Positions 40,420-48,380 of a stretch of DNA of 64,000 nt are shown piece by piece. The stretch covers positions 62,001-126,000 of the forward strand of contig JAKADC010000005.1 in NCBI GenBank assembly GCA_021820845.1, given 5' to 3'. The notes under the pieces are model-generated. The model searched no databases and was not told where the DNA came from. It saw only the letters and a program-made list of their open reading frames with translations. The stretch comes from Pseudomonadota bacterium. GTDB lineage: Bacteria; Pseudomonadota; Gammaproteobacteria; Burkholderiales; Thiobacillaceae. The position numbers and the translations under genes are program-made. The number at the start of each line of letters is the position of its first letter. The first letter of the stretch is position 1.

Positions 40420-40745
40420 TATTTGCTCCCCTTGATGTTGTGGGCGTCACGGGTGATCTCGGCCGCCATGGCGTCGAACTCCCGGTTGGCGCGCCTGGCG
40501 TAGACGGCCGCGATCACCCAGGCGACGACGAACTCGGAAAGCGCGAACAGCAGGCCGACGTTGAGCGGGCCCCATACCTTGACCTTGAACAGGTCCTGGA
40601 AATAGGCGGCCCCAAAAGGAAGCAGAAAGTAGTAGACAATGGAAAACACCATCAAGCCCCACAGGAAGGATGATTTCTTCTTGTGAAGCGCCTGGAATCG
40701 CGGATCCTGGTCGATCGCGGCCCAATCCGGTTGCGGACTTGCCAT
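40419..40745 (-). CDS. DUF485 membrane protein (YjcH-like)
   Basis: A 108-residue inner-membrane protein with two transmembrane helices (about 28-50 and 63-88) and short cytoplasmic ends, of the DUF485 family. E. coli yjcH, of the same family, lies between acs and actP. The match includes RFQALHKKKSSFLW and YARRANREFDAMAAEI. The function is not known; a small partner of the symporter is likely from the one-base overlap of the two genes. Confidence 0.85.
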   Translation of the reverse strand: MASPQPDWAAIDQDPRFQALHKKKSSFLWGLMVFSIVYYFLLPFGAAYFQDLFKVKVWGPLNVGLLFALSEFVVAWVIAAVYARRANREFDAMAAEITRDAHNIKGSK

Positions 40746-40884
40746 GGCAGCCTCCTTAGACGAGAGTTGTTATGCGCTCCGTACCCAGTATCCCCTCGGA
40801 TACGGAACGAGCGAACCATAGCCCAAAAGCCAGGCGAACAGAAGGCGCCTGGTAAAAATCACCCACCGCCCGTCTGCCGCGTTC

Positions 40885-42777
40885 TCAGAATTCGAAATAA
40901 CGCTCCATCACGGCCTGCAGCTTGCGGGCCTGGCGGAAGGCCTCCTTGAGGATGCGGCGGTCGAGTGCATTGAGGCGCTCCGGGTCGATGCGGTTGTCGA
41001 CGGGCTCGCCTGTCGTCTGCGCGGCGTGCTGGCGGCGCAGGCGCAGCAGCTGGATGAAATGGAAGGCGGCCACCCACGCCTCGACTTCGGCCGGCGCCAG
41101 TCTCCAGGCTGCGCCCGCGCCGCGCAGGCGCGCCGCCGTGCCGGACGCGTTCACCCCGGCATACAGCCCAAGAACGCGGGCGGCATCGACGAAAGGCGTG
41201 ATGCCGTTGAGCTTGAGATCGAGCGTATGCGCCTCTGTGCCGCCCGACGCCACGACGAAATCCCGCACCAGTCCGAGCGGCGGCCGGTTGGCGAGCGCGT
41301 TTTCCGCCATGTGCCTGAGAAACAGGCGGTTTTCCCTGGCGCTGGCGTTCAGCCAGCTGCGCAATTCGTCGCCCAGTTCCTTCGCGCCATGCAGGGGGCG
41401 AAAGTCGAAGAACACGGCGGCGTGGAGCAGAGCCGGCGCGTCGCCACGGTGGATCCAGCCGGCGAAGGTGGCGCGCCAGTCATCCAGGCTCTGGCACCAC
41501 TTCGGGTTGCTGGCCATGATTCCGCCCTTGCACAGCGGAAAGCCACACGCCGCCAGCCGATGGTTCACCCGTTCGGCAAACGCCAGTAGGGTCGCGCGCT
41601 CGTTCTCCGTGGCGGCCCGGTAGATCAGCGCATTGTCCTGGTCGGTCGCCAGGGTCTGTTCCATGCGCCCCTCCGAGCCGAGCGCAAGCCAGCACCACTG
41701 CACCGCGGGCAGGGGGGCGACGCGCATTTCCAGCTCGATCACCCGCTGCGTCAACTTGTCGTTCAGGCTGGAGAGGATGGCGGTCAGGTTTTCCGCGTTC
41801 ATGCCCTGCGCCAGCAGGTTGCGCGCGAGCGCGCCGATGTCCCTGGCCAGCGCCGGCAACGCAGCCGGATCTTCGGCGCGCGCGATGGCGCCGGTGATGC
41901 CTTCCATGGAAAGGCGGCGCAGCGCGAACACGTCCTTTTCCGACACCACCCCGACGAGCCGGCCCCCGTCCGTCACCGGCAAATGATGGACGCCCTGCCG
42001 GGCCATCACCAGCAAGGCATCGGTCACCGTCGCGGTGGCCTCCAGCATGGCCGGGTCGCGCGTCATCACGCCGGAGATCGCCGTGCTGAGGGGAACGCCG
42101 GCCAGGGTCACGCGCTGCAGCACGTCCTTGAGCGTCAGGATGCCCAGCGGCCGCCCCTGCGGATCGCTCACCACGACCGAGCCCACGCGCGCCGCGTTCA
42201 CGATGGCGAGCGCCTCCGCCAGCGGCGTTTCGGCTGCGACCGCCACCGGCGCACGACGGATCAGGCTGCGAACCGGGCGCGAGAAGCGGTTTTCGTCATC
42301 CAGCGCCAGCGCATATTCGGATTGCACCGCGCGCTGCGACTGCTCGAGGAGGCTGGCGATGCGGCGCGTGCAGAAATCGCCGAAGACCCGGCTGCGTCCG
42401 AGCAGCGCATGGAAATCCGCGGCGGGCAGGCGATAGCAGAAGGTGTCTGCCGCCGCGACATAGCGGTTCGCCGCGGCGCGCCCCGCCAGCAACGCGCCCA
42501 GCGGAAACATCTCGCCATCGGTGAGTTGCAGCAGCCGCACGCCTCGTGCATCCGGTGCCTCGCCTTCGACCACACCCTGCTTGACGATGAAAAGACACGC
42601 GGGCGGCTGGCCATCCGCTTCGACCAGCGCCGCATCGCGCGGAAAATACGCCAGCGACAGGCGCTCCGCGGCCCACTCCAGATCCGTCTCCGCCATGTCC
42701 GAGAAAGGCGCCTGCCGCCGCAGCGTCTCGACGGTGGCGCGCAACAGGCTGCTGGCAAGAGGCAGGGAGGAGGCCAT
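40885..42777 (-). CDS. cNMP-binding/CBS/DUF294 nucleotidyltransferase-like protein
   Basis: A 630-residue cytoplasmic protein with three parts. Residues about 20-140 form a cyclic-nucleotide-binding-like domain (FPRDAALVEADG…LFIVKQGVVE). About 165-295 hold two CBS domains (VGSVVVSDPQGRPLGILTLKDVL, VHHLPVTDGGRLVGVVSEKDV). The rest is DUF294, with the nucleotidyltransferase-like signature LGSEGRMEQTLATDQDNALI near residue 365 and a helical C-terminal domain. The family is thought to bind or transfer nucleotides but has no settled reaction. It is upstream of DUF485 and the symporter with a 139-base gap, so it may be co-expressed and control transport. Confidence 0.85.
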   Translation of the reverse strand: MASSLPLASSLLRATVETLRRQAPFSDMAETDLEWAAERLSLAYFPRDAALVEADGQPPACLFIVKQGVVEGEAPDARGVRLLQLTDGEMFPLGALLAGRAAANRYVAAADTFCYRLPAADFHALLGRSRVFGDFCTRRIASLLEQSQRAVQSEYALALDDENRFSRPVRSLIRRAPVAVAAETPLAEALAIVNAARVGSVVVSDPQGRPLGILTLKDVLQRVTLAGVPLSTAISGVMTRDPAMLEATATVTDALLVMARQGVHHLPVTDGGRLVGVVSEKDVFALRRLSMEGITGAIARAEDPAALPALARDIGALARNLLAQGMNAENLTAILSSLNDKLTQRVIELEMRVAPLPAVQWCWLALGSEGRMEQTLATDQDNALIYRAATENERATLLAFAERVNHRLAACGFPLCKGGIMASNPKWCQSLDDWRATFAGWIHRGDAPALLHAAVFFDFRPLHGAKELGDELRSWLNASARENRLFLRHMAENALANRPPLGLVRDFVVASGGTEAHTLDLKLNGITPFVDAARVLGLYAGVNASGTAARLRGAGAAWRLAPAEVEAWVAAFHFIQLLRLRRQHAAQTTGEPVDNRIDPERLNALDRRILKEAFRQARKLQAVMERYFEF

Positions 42778-42836
42778 AGGGCAATGTTAATTGATCCCGG
42801 CGTCGGCGGCCGATCCGCCGCCATCGGCCGCGGCTG

Positions 42837-42865
42837 TTGACTTGCGGCCCCGCTCAGGGTTTAAT
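42837..42865 (+). promoter_or_regulatory. Sigma-70 promoter of tRNA-Phe
   Basis: TTGACT (42837-42842) and TTTAAT (42860-42865) are separated by 17 bases. The start would be near 42872, about 45 bases before the tRNA. A GC-rich discriminator (GCGCGC) follows, as expected for stringent control. Confidence 0.7.
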
Positions 42866-42916
42866 TGCGCGCTTTGCTGCCTGCTGCAGGCGGGCAAAAA
42901 TCAAAGAAACAGACAC

Positions 42917-42992
42917 GGCCAGTTAGCTCAGTTGGTAGAGCAGCGGATTGAAAATCCGCGTGTCCTTGGTTCGATTCCGAGACTGGCCACCA
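42917..42992 (+). tRNA. tRNA-Phe (GAA)
   Basis: A complete 76-base cloverleaf with encoded CCA. The acceptor stem GGCCAGT pairs with ACTGGCC, D arm, anticodon stem GCGGA/TCCGC with loop TTGAAAA (anticodon GAA at 42950-42952), and T arm with GGTTCGATTCC are all present. Confidence 0.98.
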
Positions 42993-42998
42993 CATCCG

Positions 42999-43026
42999 AC
43001 GGCTCGCGTTTTTCGCGGGCCGTTTT
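42999..43026 (+). terminator. Rho-independent terminator of tRNA-Phe
   Basis: A 10-bp stem with one G-U pair (ACGGCTCGCG/CGCGGGCCGT), five-T loop, then TTTT. It begins seven bases after the tRNA. Confidence 0.85.
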
Positions 43027-43066
43027 CGCTTCCCCTCCCACGGCCGACGTCACGCCCGAACGACGC

Positions 43067-43072
43067 TACAAT
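43067..43072 (+). promoter_or_regulatory. Possible -10 box for the diguanylate cyclase gene
   Basis: TACAAT, five of six matches, with no good -35 partner. If real, the transcript would start near 43079. That would exclude the ATG at 43071 and support translation from 43125. Confidence 0.35.
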
Positions 43073-43124
43073 GCGCCGTTCCAGCGAAGAAAACGAGTCG
43101 GCAGCGGGAGGCCGAAGCCAGCCC

Positions 43125-44024
43125 ATGCACTTCAGCGCCATCAATCCGGAGGAACTGCCGCCGATCCTGTCGCAACTGGATCAGGCCATCAACAACCACC
43201 AGCAATGGTATGACGCGATCGTCCGCACGCTGATCTGCCAGCTTCCGGCCAACGAGCACGATTTGCGCAAGAAGGCGCACCGCGAGTGCCTTCTCGGCCA
43301 GTGGTATTACAACAGCTCCCCGGTCAAGCTCCGCTCGCATCCCGGTTTCGTCGCGCTGGGCGAAGAGCACAAGCAGATGCACGAGCATGCGGCGCACCTG
43401 CTCAACCTGTCTCGCACGGGCATGGCGATCACGACGAGCGATTACGACAACTTCGCCAATTCGCTCCAGCGGGTCCGCCTGCAGATCCTCTCGCTGTCAC
43501 GCGAACTGGAGGATCTCCTGCGCAATGCCGATCCCCTGACCGGCGCGGCCAACCGCATTCACATGCTGCCCAAGCTGCGCGCGCAGCAGGAGCTGGTCAA
43601 GCGCGGCGCGCACCGCTGCTGCATCGCGATGATGGACCTCGACCACTTCAAGTCGGTCAACGACATCCACGGCCATCTGGCGGGAGACCGCGTGCTTGCC
43701 GCGGTCGTTCATCACGTGATCGATCACTTGCGGACGTACGACAGGATATTCCGCTTCGGCGGCGAGGAGTTCGTGATCTGCATGCTGCAGACCGGTCTGG
43801 AAGAGGGGCAGGATCTGGTCGAGCGGCTTCGGCGGGAGATTGCCGGGCTCGCGATCCACGTCGGCGCCGCCGAGCCAATCCATGTCACAGCGTCGTTCGG
43901 GCTGTCCGAACTGGAATCCAGCATCCCGGTCGAGCAATCGATCGATCGCGCCGACAGGGCGATGTATGCCGCGAAATCCTTGGGGCGAAATCGCGTGTGC
44001 GTGTGGGATCCGTCGATGAAATAA
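43125..44024 (+). CDS. CZB-GGDEF diguanylate cyclase (DgcZ-like)
   Basis: A 299-residue cytoplasmic protein with the domain order of E. coli DgcZ (YdeH). Residues 1-120 are a CZB zinc-sensing domain; His25, Cys55, His82 and His86 stand at exactly the spacing of the DgcZ zinc ligands (His22, Cys52, His79, His83). Residues about 130-290 form a GGDEF domain with active site GGEEF and an RTYD allosteric inhibition site five residues before it. It should make cyclic-di-GMP unless zinc is bound. ATG 43125 aligns with the DgcZ start; ATG 43071 would add 18 residues. In E. coli, DgcZ drives PGA production, and pgaBCD lies 8 kb away here. Confidence 0.9.
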   Translation: MHFSAINPEELPPILSQLDQAINNHQQWYDAIVRTLICQLPANEHDLRKKAHRECLLGQWYYNSSPVKLRSHPGFVALGEEHKQMHEHAAHLLNLSRTGMAITTSDYDNFANSLQRVRLQILSLSRELEDLLRNADPLTGAANRIHMLPKLRAQQELVKRGAHRCCIAMMDLDHFKSVNDIHGHLAGDRVLAAVVHHVIDHLRTYDRIFRFGGEEFVICMLQTGLEEGQDLVERLRREIAGLAIHVGAAEPIHVTASFGLSELESSIPVEQSIDRADRAMYAAKSLGRNRVCVWDPSMK

Positions 44025-44120
44025 GGCATCAGGCGCGGCCTGTGCCCTTGCAATACGGGGAATTCCCTGCGGTGGCGTGCGGGCATGACGCCTCGCGGCG
44101 CCAGCCCGTCCGTCGTTACA

Positions 44121-44417
44121 TCACTTCTTCTTTGCAGCCTTCTTGCCTGCGACGGCGGTCTTGAAGCCGGCGCCCGCGGTGAAGCGCGGCACGGTCGACG
44201 CAGCGATCTTGATTTCGGCGCCGGTCTGGGGATTGCGGCCGGTGCGCGCAGCGCGCTTGGACGACTTGAAGGTGCCGAATCCGACGAGGGTCACGGAATC
44301 GCCTTTCGCGACGGCTTTGACGACAGCGTCGAGGATGGCATCAAGCGCTCTTCCAGCGGCGGCCTTGCTGATGTCTGCTTCGGTTGCTGCGACTTCGATC
44401 AATTCGGATTTGTTCAT
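44121..44417 (-). CDS. HU-family DNA-binding protein with basic tail
   Basis: A 98-residue nucleoid protein that bends DNA without sequence preference. The core begins [19 protein letters not shown] and keeps the DNA-binding arm segment [12 protein letters not shown] and GFGTFK. It ends in a short Lys/Ala extension (GKKAAKKK), typical of many betaproteobacterial HU proteins but absent from E. coli HU. AAGGGA precedes ATG 44417. Monocistronic, apparently. Confidence 0.95.
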   Translation of the reverse strand: MNKSELIEVAATEADISKAAAGRALDAILDAVVKAVAKGDSVTLVGFGTFKSSKRAARTGRNPQTGAEIKIAASTVPRFTAGAGFKTAVAGKKAAKKK

Positions 44418-44537
44418 GAATATCCCTTGGGTTGGTTGAGAGAACTTGATAATACGGACGCCACGGCATCATGACCTGCCCACGAACAAGCCACGTGCAC
44501 CTCAAGCGCTGTCGGGTTAACGTCCCATACGCACCTT

Positions 44538-44563
44538 ATCTTGAATCAATTTATTTTCAAGAT
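44538..44563. repeat. AT-rich perfect inverted repeat
   Basis: ATCTTGAA (44538-44545) and TTCAAGAT (44556-44563) around a ten-base AT-rich loop, in the 287-base gap between the HU and batD genes. It has no T-run. It may be an operator or an unusual terminator for the Bat operon or HU control. Nothing else is recognised in the gap apart from a possible HU -10 at 44449-44454. Confidence 0.45.
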
Positions 44564-44704
44564 GCCGGCGCGATAAAACTGTTCACGGGGCGGTCCCTCG
44601 GCCACCGGAACGGGTTGCCTGACGGGATCATACGCTCGCCGCGCGCCTCGGTGCAGGCACCTTTATACCCGTGAATGCGCCGAATATCACGCAAAACGCG
44701 ACGC

Positions 44705-46477
44705 TCAGGGGTACAGGCCGGCCAGCGCCGGGGCGGGCCGGGAACGGTTTTTGCCGTCTTCGGCCAGGCTCGCGAGCGCGTCGGCGAGCGCTTTGCCCTG
44801 CCAGGCGCCGCCGGCGTAGCAGACGCGATCGAGTTCTTTCAGCAGCGGTTCCGGCCCCGCTGCGCCGAGACGGTCCGCCAGCGCCTGCAGGCCCAGCGGC
44901 GGATCGTGCGGCCAGGTGGCGCGCGCCCAGTCGAGCAGCGTCCGGCGTGCCGCACGGGGATCGTTGGCATAGCAGGCCTCGCGGAAGGCCTTGCGCGCGC
45001 CGGCTGCGGAGGGCGCATTCGCTGCCGCAGCGGGCACGGGCTTCGCGGATGCGGGCGCCCGGCGACGCCGGCTTGCCCACCACGCCGCGAGCGTGCCCAG
45101 CCAGAGCATTCCGAGGCCGAGGCTGAGCCAGCGCCAAAGCGGGCTCTCCGGCGCCGCCGGGCGGCCGGACGCGCGGCCGGCCGATTCGGCCGGCGGCAAA
45201 GGCGTGCCGGCGGCCTGCGAGGGTGGCGCGGTCGACGCCGCGACGCCGCCGGAACCGGGCAGGACCGTCAGGGTGCGCGCCGGCAGATCGACTTCGCGCT
45301 GCAGGTTGCGCCTGGTGTCCCACCAGGAGAGATGAAGCGGCGGAATCCGGTAGCGGCCTGAGCGGCTCGCGATCAGCGCGATGTCCTGGTCGCGGGTGCC
45401 GACGACGCCGTCGCCCTGCACGCCGGTATTCAGCTTGGCCTGGTCGGGATAGGCCCGCAGGCCGTCCGGCAGCGGCATGAGCACGCTGAGATCGGGAAGC
45501 TGGGACGCCGTCAGGCCGAGCGCTTCGAGATGCAGGTGCCGCGTGACGGGATCGCCGACGTGGATGGGCCCGCTGTCCGGTTGCCAGGTTTCCGCCAGCG
45601 TCACCTTTTGCGCGGGGAGCCAGTCGTGGCCCGTCCCGCTGGCGGGGCGCGGCCGCACGTCGAGGACCAGCGGATCGGCGCGGACCCGCAGCGGCCGGGT
45701 GGCGCCCATCATGCCGCCGAAGGGATTGCGGCCGAACACGCTGCCGAAGAAGGCATTCGCGCCGAAGGGATCGTTTCCGCCGCGCGCATCCTCGACCTCG
45801 GCATTGAGCACCGGACCGTCGAGGCGGAGCCGGCCGCTGCGCTGCGGAAACAGCAGGTATTTGCGCTCGATCATCCGGTAGCTGCGGCCGTTGCGGGTGG
45901 CGCTGGTCTGGCTGTCCTGGCCTAATTGCTGCACCAGGACGGCGTTGCTCGGCTGCAGTTCGAGGCTGGCCTGATAGAGCGGCTCGTCGGTGTAGAGGCG
46001 CACCGTGAGGGTGACGGCGGCCTGGACATAAGGCTGCTTCTGGTCGAGCGTCGTGGTGAGAAAGACATGCTGCGTGCCGCTGGCAGGAATGCTTCCGGGC
46101 TGCGCCGCCGCGGCATTCCCGCTCACGGTCAGCGTGAGCGCGGGCGTGATCTGGCCGTCCCATTGCAGGGGCGGCACCTGCAACGTGCCGCTGCGCTTGG
46201 GCATCAGCGTCAGGTCGATCTCGGTGTGCGCCGACATGCTGCCGTTGACGATCTGGAGGCTGGATCCGGTGCTGCTGCCGAGCACGTCAAAGTCCTGCTT
46301 GAGCGGACCGAGATCGGGCTGGCTGCCGGTGTGGCCGTCGTGCCGAAGGATGAGCTGGACCGCTTCGCCGGCGCCAACCTGGGTCGGTTCCAACTGTGCG
46401 GTCACCGCGGCGGCGACGGCCTGGCTCATGCCCAGCAGCGCGATGGAAACGAGAAAGCGGCACGGGAGAATCGTCAT
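44705..46477 (-). CDS. batD: BatD-like protein
   Basis: A 590-residue exported, membrane-anchored protein. It has a signal peptide (about 1-24, ending AVAAAV), tandem beta-rich extracytoplasmic domains (about 25-410), a Pro/Ala-rich linker, one transmembrane helix (about 455-475) and an Ala-rich cytoplasmic tail. BatD belongs to the aerotolerance (Bat) operon of Bacteroides and spirochaetes; its role is not settled. ATG 46477 overlaps the stop of the gene before it (ATGA). It is last in a seven-gene coupled operon. Confidence 0.85.
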   Translation of the reverse strand: MTILPCRFLVSIALLGMSQAVAAAVTAQLEPTQVGAGEAVQLILRHDGHTGSQPDLGPLKQDFDVLGSSTGSSLQIVNGSMSAHTEIDLTLMPKRSGTLQVPPLQWDGQITPALTLTVSGNAAAAQPGSIPASGTQHVFLTTTLDQKQPYVQAAVTLTVRLYTDEPLYQASLELQPSNAVLVQQLGQDSQTSATRNGRSYRMIERKYLLFPQRSGRLRLDGPVLNAEVEDARGGNDPFGANAFFGSVFGRNPFGGMMGATRPLRVRADPLVLDVRPRPASGTGHDWLPAQKVTLAETWQPDSGPIHVGDPVTRHLHLEALGLTASQLPDLSVLMPLPDGLRAYPDQAKLNTGVQGDGVVGTRDQDIALIASRSGRYRIPPLHLSWWDTRRNLQREVDLPARTLTVLPGSGGVAASTAPPSQAAGTPLPPAESAGRASGRPAAPESPLWRWLSLGLGMLWLGTLAAWWASRRRRAPASAKPVPAAAANAPSAAGARKAFREACYANDPRAARRTLLDWARATWPHDPPLGLQALADRLGAAGPEPLLKELDRVCYAGGAWQGKALADALASLAEDGKNRSRPAPALAGLYP

Positions 46478-47430
46478 GGTTGCGCCCCTTGCTGTCGGAT
46501 GAGGTGTTCGATCAGGAATTTGCGCCGCAACAGGCCACCCGGGTCGTCCGGGATGCGGCGCAGCCACTGTTGCTCGGCAAGCTGCCGTTCGCCGAGCGCG
46601 CCATCCAGCGGTGCGGCCCGCTGCCCGGGTTGCGCCGCGCCCGGCTGCATCTGGCCCGGCTGCGTCTGGCCCGGCGCGGCGGCGGCATCCCGGCGGGACT
46701 GCGCCGCGTCGTTCGCGGGTTGCTGCGGAACGCGTGCGTCGCCGTTCCGGAAGCCGGTGGCATTGCCGGGATTGGCCTGGCCGGATGGCGCCCGGGCTTG
46801 TCCGGCCGGGCGGGGCCGGGCGTTCCCGTTTTGGTTCTGGCCCTGACTGGCCGGGTTCTGGCCCTGCTGTCCCGCCTTGTCCTGTCCCAGCTTGCCTTGC
46901 CCGGCGCCGTTTCCCGAAGGCGGCTGCGATGCGTTGCCCGCCTGCGATCCGCTCCCGCCCGTATCCTTTTTCTGGCCGCCCTGCCCGGACTGGCCCGTCT
47001 GCTTCTGCTGGCCTTTGTCCGGAGCCGATTGCTGTGGCGGCGTCTGTTTCTGCAAGGCCTTGGCCACGAGATCGCGGTTGTGCCGCGCGTCGCGGTTGGC
47101 CGGGTCGCGCGCGAGTGCCGCATCGTAGGCCTTGATCGCCTCCTGCAGGCGGCCAGCGCGGGCGAGCGCGTTGCCCCGGTTGTACTGGCTGTCGCTGTCG
47201 CCGAAGGCGGCGAAATCCTGCGCCGCCCGCGCGAAATTGCCGGCCTGCAGCTCTGCGTACGCCTTGCGCCGCGGATCGCGGAAAAGTTGCGCCGCTTCGG
47301 CCGGCCTGCCCTGGCGCAGGCGCTGCTCGGCGCGCTGGTCGGGGGTGCGCCACAGGCTGTCCCAAAGCGGATTCGCCTGGGCAGCGACCGCCCACAGCAC
47401 CAATCCCGCGCCCACGAGGCCGCGCCTCAC
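46474..47430 (-). CDS. batC: BatC-like TPR protein with Gln/Gly/Asn-rich region
   Basis: A 318-residue protein started from GTG 47430, which overlaps the batB stop (GTGA). It has an N-terminal signal or anchor (about 1-20), then TPR repeats (about 45-125, NRGNALARAGRLQEAIKAYDAALARDP). A long low-complexity region (about 130-260) is rich in Gln, Gly, Asn and Pro, and the C-terminal segment ends RRIPDDPGGLLRRKFL. That last motif is common in BatC/BatB-fused proteins. The longer start at 47505 would lie within batB and is not needed. Confidence 0.8.
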   Translation of the reverse strand: MRRGLVGAGLVLWAVAAQANPLWDSLWRTPDQRAEQRLRQGRPAEAAQLFRDPRRKAYAELQAGNFARAAQDFAAFGDSDSQYNRGNALARAGRLQEAIKAYDAALARDPANRDARHNRDLVAKALQKQTPPQQSAPDKGQQKQTGQSGQGGQKKDTGGSGSQAGNASQPPSGNGAGQGKLGQDKAGQQGQNPASQGQNQNGNARPRPAGQARAPSGQANPGNATGFRNGDARVPQQPANDAAQSRRDAAAAPGQTQPGQMQPGAAQPGQRAAPLDGALGERQLAEQQWLRRIPDDPGGLLRRKFLIEHLIRQQGAQP

Positions 47431-48380
47431 AGCCACCCTCGCCGCGCCAGCACCGCGGCGCCCAGCAGCACGAACGGCAGCAGCCAGATTCCGCCGTCGA
47501 GCCAATGGGCGACCCGGACACCCTGCCCGGCCCGCGCCACGCCGGCACGCCCGGCGCGCGCCTGAAGATCGCCGATCAGGCCCGGCAGGCCAGAGAGGTC
47601 CACGTAACGGCCGCCTCCCGAGGCAGCGAGTTGCCGCAGCCGCGCCTGGTCGAGCGGCCCAACGTTCGGCGGCGTCGATCGGGCGGCCGCGCCGATGCCC
47701 ACCACGTTCACGCCGACGCCTTTCGAGCGCAGCTTGACGGCGGCTTCGAAGGCGGCGGCCGGGTCGGCGAAGCCGTCGGTCAGCACGACGACCTGCCCGG
47801 AGCGGCCGCCGCCACGTTCGAGCAACGTGCCGGCGCGTTCCAGTGCGGGCGCGAGGTTGTCGCCCGCAGTGGGCAGGATCGCCGGAGCCAGCGGCGGCAG
47901 CAGGGCGCGCACCGTGGCGACGTCGTCGGTCAGCGGCGTGACGGTGAAGGGCTCGTCGCCGAACACGACCAGGCCCACGCGGGCATCGTGCGCGGCGTCG
48001 AGAAGGTCGTCCAGGGCGTAGCGGGCGCGCGTGACCCGGTTCGGCGGCACGTCAGCCGCGGTCATCGAGGGCGACAGATCCAGCACCAGCACCCAGGCCG
48101 CGTTGCCGCGATAGGCGGGCGAGGGCGCGCGCTGCCAGCTGGGTCCGGCCAGCGCGAGCGTCGCCAGGGTCCACGCCAGCGCGAGCCAGGGCCACGGCGA
48201 GCGCGCCGGCCGGCCGCCGCCGTCGAGGCGCAGCGCCGGCAGCAAGTCGGCGTCGATGAGCCGCGACCAGTCGCCGGCGCGTTCCCGGCGCCGCGCGAGC
48301 CAGAAGGCCAGCCCCCACATCAGGGGCAGGGCCAGCAGCCAGGCCGGCCGCAGGAAATGGAACGACTGCATCAGCGCCAT
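47427..48380 (-). CDS. batB: BatB-like VWA-domain protein
   Basis: A 317-residue membrane protein with a von Willebrand factor A domain (about 90-260) between N-terminal (about 8-26, 52-72) and C-terminal (about 296-314) helices. The metal-ion-dependent adhesion site is DLSPSMTAAD, with the further Thr/Asp in TAGDN and VVLTDGFAD. It follows batA with ten bases of overlap. It probably forms a complex with BatA at the membrane. Confidence 0.87.
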   Translation of the reverse strand: MALMQSFHFLRPAWLLALPLMWGLAFWLARRRERAGDWSRLIDADLLPALRLDGGGRPARSPWPWLALAWTLATLALAGPSWQRAPSPAYRGNAAWVLVLDLSPSMTAADVPPNRVTRARYALDDLLDAAHDARVGLVVFGDEPFTVTPLTDDVATVRALLPPLAPAILPTAGDNLAPALERAGTLLERGGGRSGQVVVLTDGFADPAAAFEAAVKLRSKGVGVNVVGIGAAARSTPPNVGPLDQARLRQLAASGGGRYVDLSGLPGLIGDLQARAGRAGVARAGQGVRVAHWLDGGIWLLPFVLLGAAVLARRGWL

